Shown in pieces: positions 59,718-64,000 of a stretch of 64,000 nt of DNA (its first letter is position 1; each line of letters starts with the position of its first letter). The position numbers and the translations under genes were made by a program. The stretch is taken from positions 3,720,001 to 3,784,000 of the forward strand of contig CM114274.1 in the NCBI GenBank assembly GCA_050084515.1, written 5' to 3'. This stretch comes from Blasia pusilla. Lineage: Eukaryota; Marchantiophyta; Marchantiopsida; Blasiales. The notes under the pieces were generated by a model. That model ran no database searches, was not told the DNA's origin, and saw nothing but the letters and a program-made list of their open reading frames with translations.

Positions 59718-62700
59718 TACAATACGAATGAGAATAATGGCATATGTACAAGTTCTACGAGACTAAATGTGTTCTAGAATATGTTCCAAAAATATGAAAT
59801 AATATGTTCGTCTTGAGTGTAAGGGCTTTGTTTTATTTTCAATGTTTGGATGCTTTAGTCATGAGGATGTTATATCCATACGGTTATATGAACCAAAAGA
59901 GGTATAAGCAAGAGAAATATTATTAGCATTCTATTCACACAAGTATTTCTACTTTTACCTCTACTCATAAGCATTATATGACATGTTCTTATGAGTTACA
60001 ACACCTTCTCATGCATGATGCTCTTCCCAACTAGATGATTATAAATCGTCTTATTATGAGGGAATAAATATTCTTATCGTGAGGAAAAATTGAAAAATTA
60101 TTCTCCAAATTAAAACTATTCATCTCAAAAAATTTTGGACTAATTCTCACTTTCTCCAAGAAAGTGATTATTTTACTTGTATCTCATAAAGAATTTTAGC
60201 TTCCTTCAACCAAAGAGAAGACTTTGACTTTAGTTCCTATTCGAAGAAATAGTACCAAGAAAAGTCAAAGAGACTAACTTGGTGAAAATTTCCAGGATTT
60301 AGAATTCAAGTCAATGGATGGATTTTTTAGAAAATAGAAGTAAAATAATTTCATTTAAAAAATATAATCACACACAAAATTTCACAATAAAATCAGATTT
60401 TTTGAAAAATGTTGCATATTATTGGGGTGTTTTCGTGCATAAGGAAAATTTAAATATCTATTAAAATTTTAAATTTATTTATAGGATTTCTATTAATTAA
60501 AAATACCCCTAGAAAAGAAATAATAAACAACTAATTTCCACCTTATTGAAAATATTAATTCCACTGAATTTTCAAATATTTTTCTTTGGTTTAATGAGTC
60601 AAATAATTTCTTTGAATGAGTGAAAAACAGTTTCACTACTACAATATACTCTAAAACCTTTTCTGCTTTGAAACGTCTCAATCTATGGTGATGTGGACGC
60701 CATGGGAAGGCCAACTAGGACATAGTTCTTGTAAAAGAACATTCACTTCTAGAGATACTCAAAGGTCATGATCACCTCGACGTTGTGGACGTCAATTGAC
60801 AGCCTATTGTACAGTTATGTTAAGAAAACCGTTACTTTGGAACACATTTGGTGTTAAAGTGATTAACATAAGTGAGCCCCATTTGTGATGATGTGGAAGC
60901 TCTTGGAGGGCCCATCTATGGAGGTGATCTTGTATCAACTACCGTAACAATAAGTACCCGAAATTTGTGGTCCCCGCTTCTCAAATAGTTAACATGCTAT
61001 GACAAAACTTTCCTTTTTTGTCAATAGAATCCAACGATTGCAGACCTTATCAGCTATTACTAAATTTAGGGTTATAATTAATTTTCATTTCCTATTGCAT
61101 CATAGTTACAACTTGCAATTAAGTAAAAGACGTGTAACGCCACATGTATTCCATGGCACTAATGATTGTGGACTTGGAGAGAAATCCTTACTTTTATAGG
61201 GCATTTTATATCGTTGGGTGTTAGACTACATTTTAACGGGATCGCCTGCAATAGATACGTTTACTATGGAGTATGTGAAACAATATAGGAACTCCTATGA
61301 CTAGTAGCGTCGCTGTACATAGGGTCAACTCACTCATGGACCATTATTTGCATATTATTGAAACTAGTTAGGACCTAAATTCCTTGTTATGCCACCTAAA
61401 TGCCCAGTTATGTCGCACGTCGTACATTTTGGGTTTCAAAGGACACGTGGTGAACTCTCCGGTGTCGCCATTTGAAAACCACTCCTCAAATAATAGTGTA
61501 GATATTAATTCAGATTTTGTTAAATAAGGTGTATATTCATTGTATGGAGTCATAAGACTTTTTTCCCAATTTATGAGAAAAGGTTACTTGTTATTATGGA
61601 AAAACAATTAGATAATCTTACTATTTTTTCAAAGGAATAGAGACAAGAAGGGAATGGGGAAAATGAAGAGAACCTAGAAGATCCTAAGTGTTTTGTAAGT
61701 AGTTTTTTTAAAAATTATTCTAATCCTTTCTATTTCCAACTGAAAATTTTCCATATCTGGAAGCTTTGACTTCAAATCTTTTCTTTTTCCACTTATCTTG
61801 GGATTGCCAAAGTTCATGGGATATTTTCCTTGCTCCTATTTATCTATGGGTTTTCTAACCGGAAGTAGACTTAGTTAATCATGGCTTCTCCTTGGGAGTA
61901 TTTTTGAAAAAAAAAAAAGAAAATTTGTCTATTCTCTTGTCTACCAAGCACGAAGTTTAAGGAGAATGGACATCTCCTCCCCTAGTCGAATGGTGGTCGT
62001 GGGTTCAAATCCGACTATGTGCACTTTATTTTGTCTTTGACTATTACCGTCCTTGACCTAATGGGAGGATGAATAGGCGCGAAGGATATTTGGACCCCTC
62101 CCCATTCCCCCCTCCTCTTCATGAACATGCACATAAATCCTTAAATGCAACTTCATACGTGAATACCAATTACAATCATATCAAAGGGTTTCTTTCGATA
62201 TATATTAGGTTTAAAATTATGACATTTTCCCTTCATATCAATTATGAGTGGGGGACTTTCTTTTCCTCCTCACATCCTCTTTTTTGGTATTCCAATTTCC
62301 TTCATTACTTTCTCCCCGAATGTTGCTTTTGGGTGTCCTTGGTCTTGTTATGGCCGTCTTGCCAAGATGGTTCTTTTAGATAAAGTGGGTTTTCCAATTT
62401 TTATTCCTTCTTTTTTTGCACCTATTTGTGTGTACATATATGATTTATGTCAATTCCTCTCACATGTCTCTCTTGCTTTTATGACGCTTTACCTCACTAC
62501 TTTGCCCTTGCCTACATTTACTATCTTCTTAAGGGTTTAGCAAGTAGGAAAATCTACTTAAAAAGGAAAAATATTCATATTTCTGAGCCACTTCTTTGAT
62601 ACTATATAGATCCAATTTTTTCTCAAGTTAAATTGATTTTTATTCTTCTTGAAGTGATTTTCAATCATAAATTGTCGCTTCATCTTGGGTGCTCCTTGGA

Positions 62701-64000
62701 TCATATCTCACCACCAATGCATTTGATCTTTGGAGTGGAGAAGATGCCTCTTCTTGGAACACAACGGGAGTGCTAGTAACTCCCAATTCCCCCTAAATAA
62801 TGCCAAGATACCTTACACATTTAGGTCCACTATACCATTTGGTGGACATAAATATCTAAATTATCAAGTGGCCCTCTTTTGTATCACATAATGTTTGGCT
62901 TACATTTTCTTCATCGCGCATGACATAACTCTATGTCATGCGGGATGAAGAAAATTTAAGCCAAACATTATAAGACTATACAAGAATAAGGAGTCATGTT
63001 GGCATTCACCCACATACTATCAACAGAACCATTCCTTGGCACATCAACAAGAATGTGGCAAAGAAAGCGATAAGAGTCTACAGAAGCTCTCTAAGATATA
63101 TAAGGCAAGATTAATTTAGCTATTGCTTGTTTTGACTTCTCAAACCATCATTAATCATGGAGGAAGTGTTTTTTTCCCTACATTGAAGTAAGAGCATTCA
63201 AAATCCAAGACAAAAAATACAAAAACAAGCTTTCAATGTGAACTTTCCAAGAAAGCCCAATGAAGTTCAAGAAACAAAACTTGGCAATTTTCTTGCTTCA
63301 TTCAATTTTCTCCTTAGAGCATTAGGTTTGCTCAAAGATAGCCTCATGTGGGGGCAGAACTTAAGAGACATTATTGATAGAAGCTAAATTTATGGCCTAA
63401 ACTTATATATTATTTAAGAAAATTATGAAAATATTGCAATGGTGGAAAGAGATCAACGTTAACTTTCAAGGGGTTGGTTCCAGCGTATTCTATTAACACT
63501 TGCAAGGTCCTCCCCTTATTAACACATCTCAATAAGGCCCTATGATGTTCAAAATTGGTGCTTCCTTAAACATCCACAAATGTGACAATTAAAAAAAACT
63601 CCTGATGTAAAAAGTGAAATTATATGTTTGAGAAGAAAAAAATATCTTTCCAAAGAGGTAAACCAACAATTGTAAAACCAAATCCTTTTCATTATGTTCA
63701 TTGACTCAACCCCTTTTGAGATTTCCTCTTATATCATACTACAATATTAGGTCATTGGTGTGATTAGTGAGGCACCCATGCAAGAAATTATTTTTGTAAT
63801 AAGAAATAATGTAGACGGGCATACGGAAGCTACAAAGAAATAGGATATGAATATGAAATAAAATATTCCTATTCATATTCTTCTACTATGTAAAGCTTCC
63901 TAAAACAAAGAAGGAAAAATCTATGAAAATTTTCCTTCATCATTTAATCCAGATAAATGACACTATTGAACTCAAAATGACTAACCAATAACAAATAATT
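59718..64000. other. no gene recognised; AT-rich intergenic DNA
   Basis: Strongly AT-rich with many stops in all frames. Nothing was recognised except the hairpin at 62889-62970. Confidence 0.45.
62889..62970. repeat. 82-nt near-perfect foldback
   Basis: Arms of 39 bases (62889-62927 and 62932-62970) pair at 37 of 39 positions around a 4-base loop, ACTC. The mismatches are one C/A and one G/C difference. The stem length and near-perfect pairing suit either a MITE-like palindrome or the precursor of a young small RNA. No target duplication was recognised next to it. Confidence 0.85.

Noticed and set aside
61985-62030. tRNA-like sequence with a GGTTCAAATCC B box
   Set aside because: An A-box-like TAGTCGAATGG lies only about 13 bases from the B box, the T-stem has a mismatch, and no acceptor or anticodon arm can be folded. 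Chance or a SINE scrap is more likely.

Overview
The window looks like nuclear DNA of a land plant with a large, repeat-rich genome. It holds one complete intron-containing plant-type subtilase gene with ten clean GT-AG introns. Almost everything else is decayed transposable elements: Ty3/gypsy elements, an endonuclease-type non-LTR element, Helitrons, MITE-like insertions and microsatellites. The retroelement families (a gypsy element carrying a cytosine methyltransferase, and a non-LTR element with a C-terminal restriction-like endonuclease) are not what I would expect in an angiosperm. I lean towards a seed-free streptophyte such as a fern, lycophyte or bryophyte, with low confidence. No rRNA, tRNA or CRISPR was found.

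Layout. 1-3.4 kb: a non-LTR reverse transcriptase fragment (about 0.88-1.43 kb), then three tandem short Helitron units (2705-3342). 4.08-12.04 kb: gypsy element A, minus strand, missing its 3' part. 14.04-23.90 kb: gypsy element B, minus strand, complete end to end with a 4-bp target duplication. 26.4-27.1 kb: a relic with a methyltransferase scrap and a terminal-repeat scrap (element E). 28.1-31.3 kb: a decayed non-LTR element with a restriction-like endonuclease, minus strand. 32.07-32.77 kb: tandem repeats. 32.995-42.143 kb: the subtilase gene, minus strand, 11 exons, 781 residues. 43.2-44.2 kb: candidate Helitron. 44.5-47.1 kb: ancient relic of the same gypsy lineage (element D) with a MITE-like insertion. 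47.19-58.55 kb: gypsy element C, plus strand, complete end to end with a 4-bp target duplication and a nested solo LTR. 59.56-59.72 kb: short Helitron. 59.7-64 kb: AT-rich DNA with no gene seen and one strong hairpin at 62889-62970.

The most interesting system is the gypsy family (A, B, C, with relics D and E). Its coding order is gag (two zinc knuckles), aspartic protease, C5-cytosine DNA methyltransferase, reverse transcriptase, RNase H, DDE integrase, PHD finger. Both the methyltransferase (a chromatin writer) and the PHD finger (a histone-reader fold) are unusual cargo. The ends are not simple LTRs. The 5' end carries repeat A1 only, and the 3' end carries B1-A2-B2, with short target duplications directly outside A1 and B2. 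This is the split-direct-repeat layout known from tyrosine-recombinase Ngaro/PAT elements, yet this family encodes a DDE integrase. All copies are broken by stops and frameshifts, so none is autonomous as read here.

Limits: everything was read by eye, without alignment software, databases or expression data. Repeat boundaries marked as approximate may be off by tens of bases.
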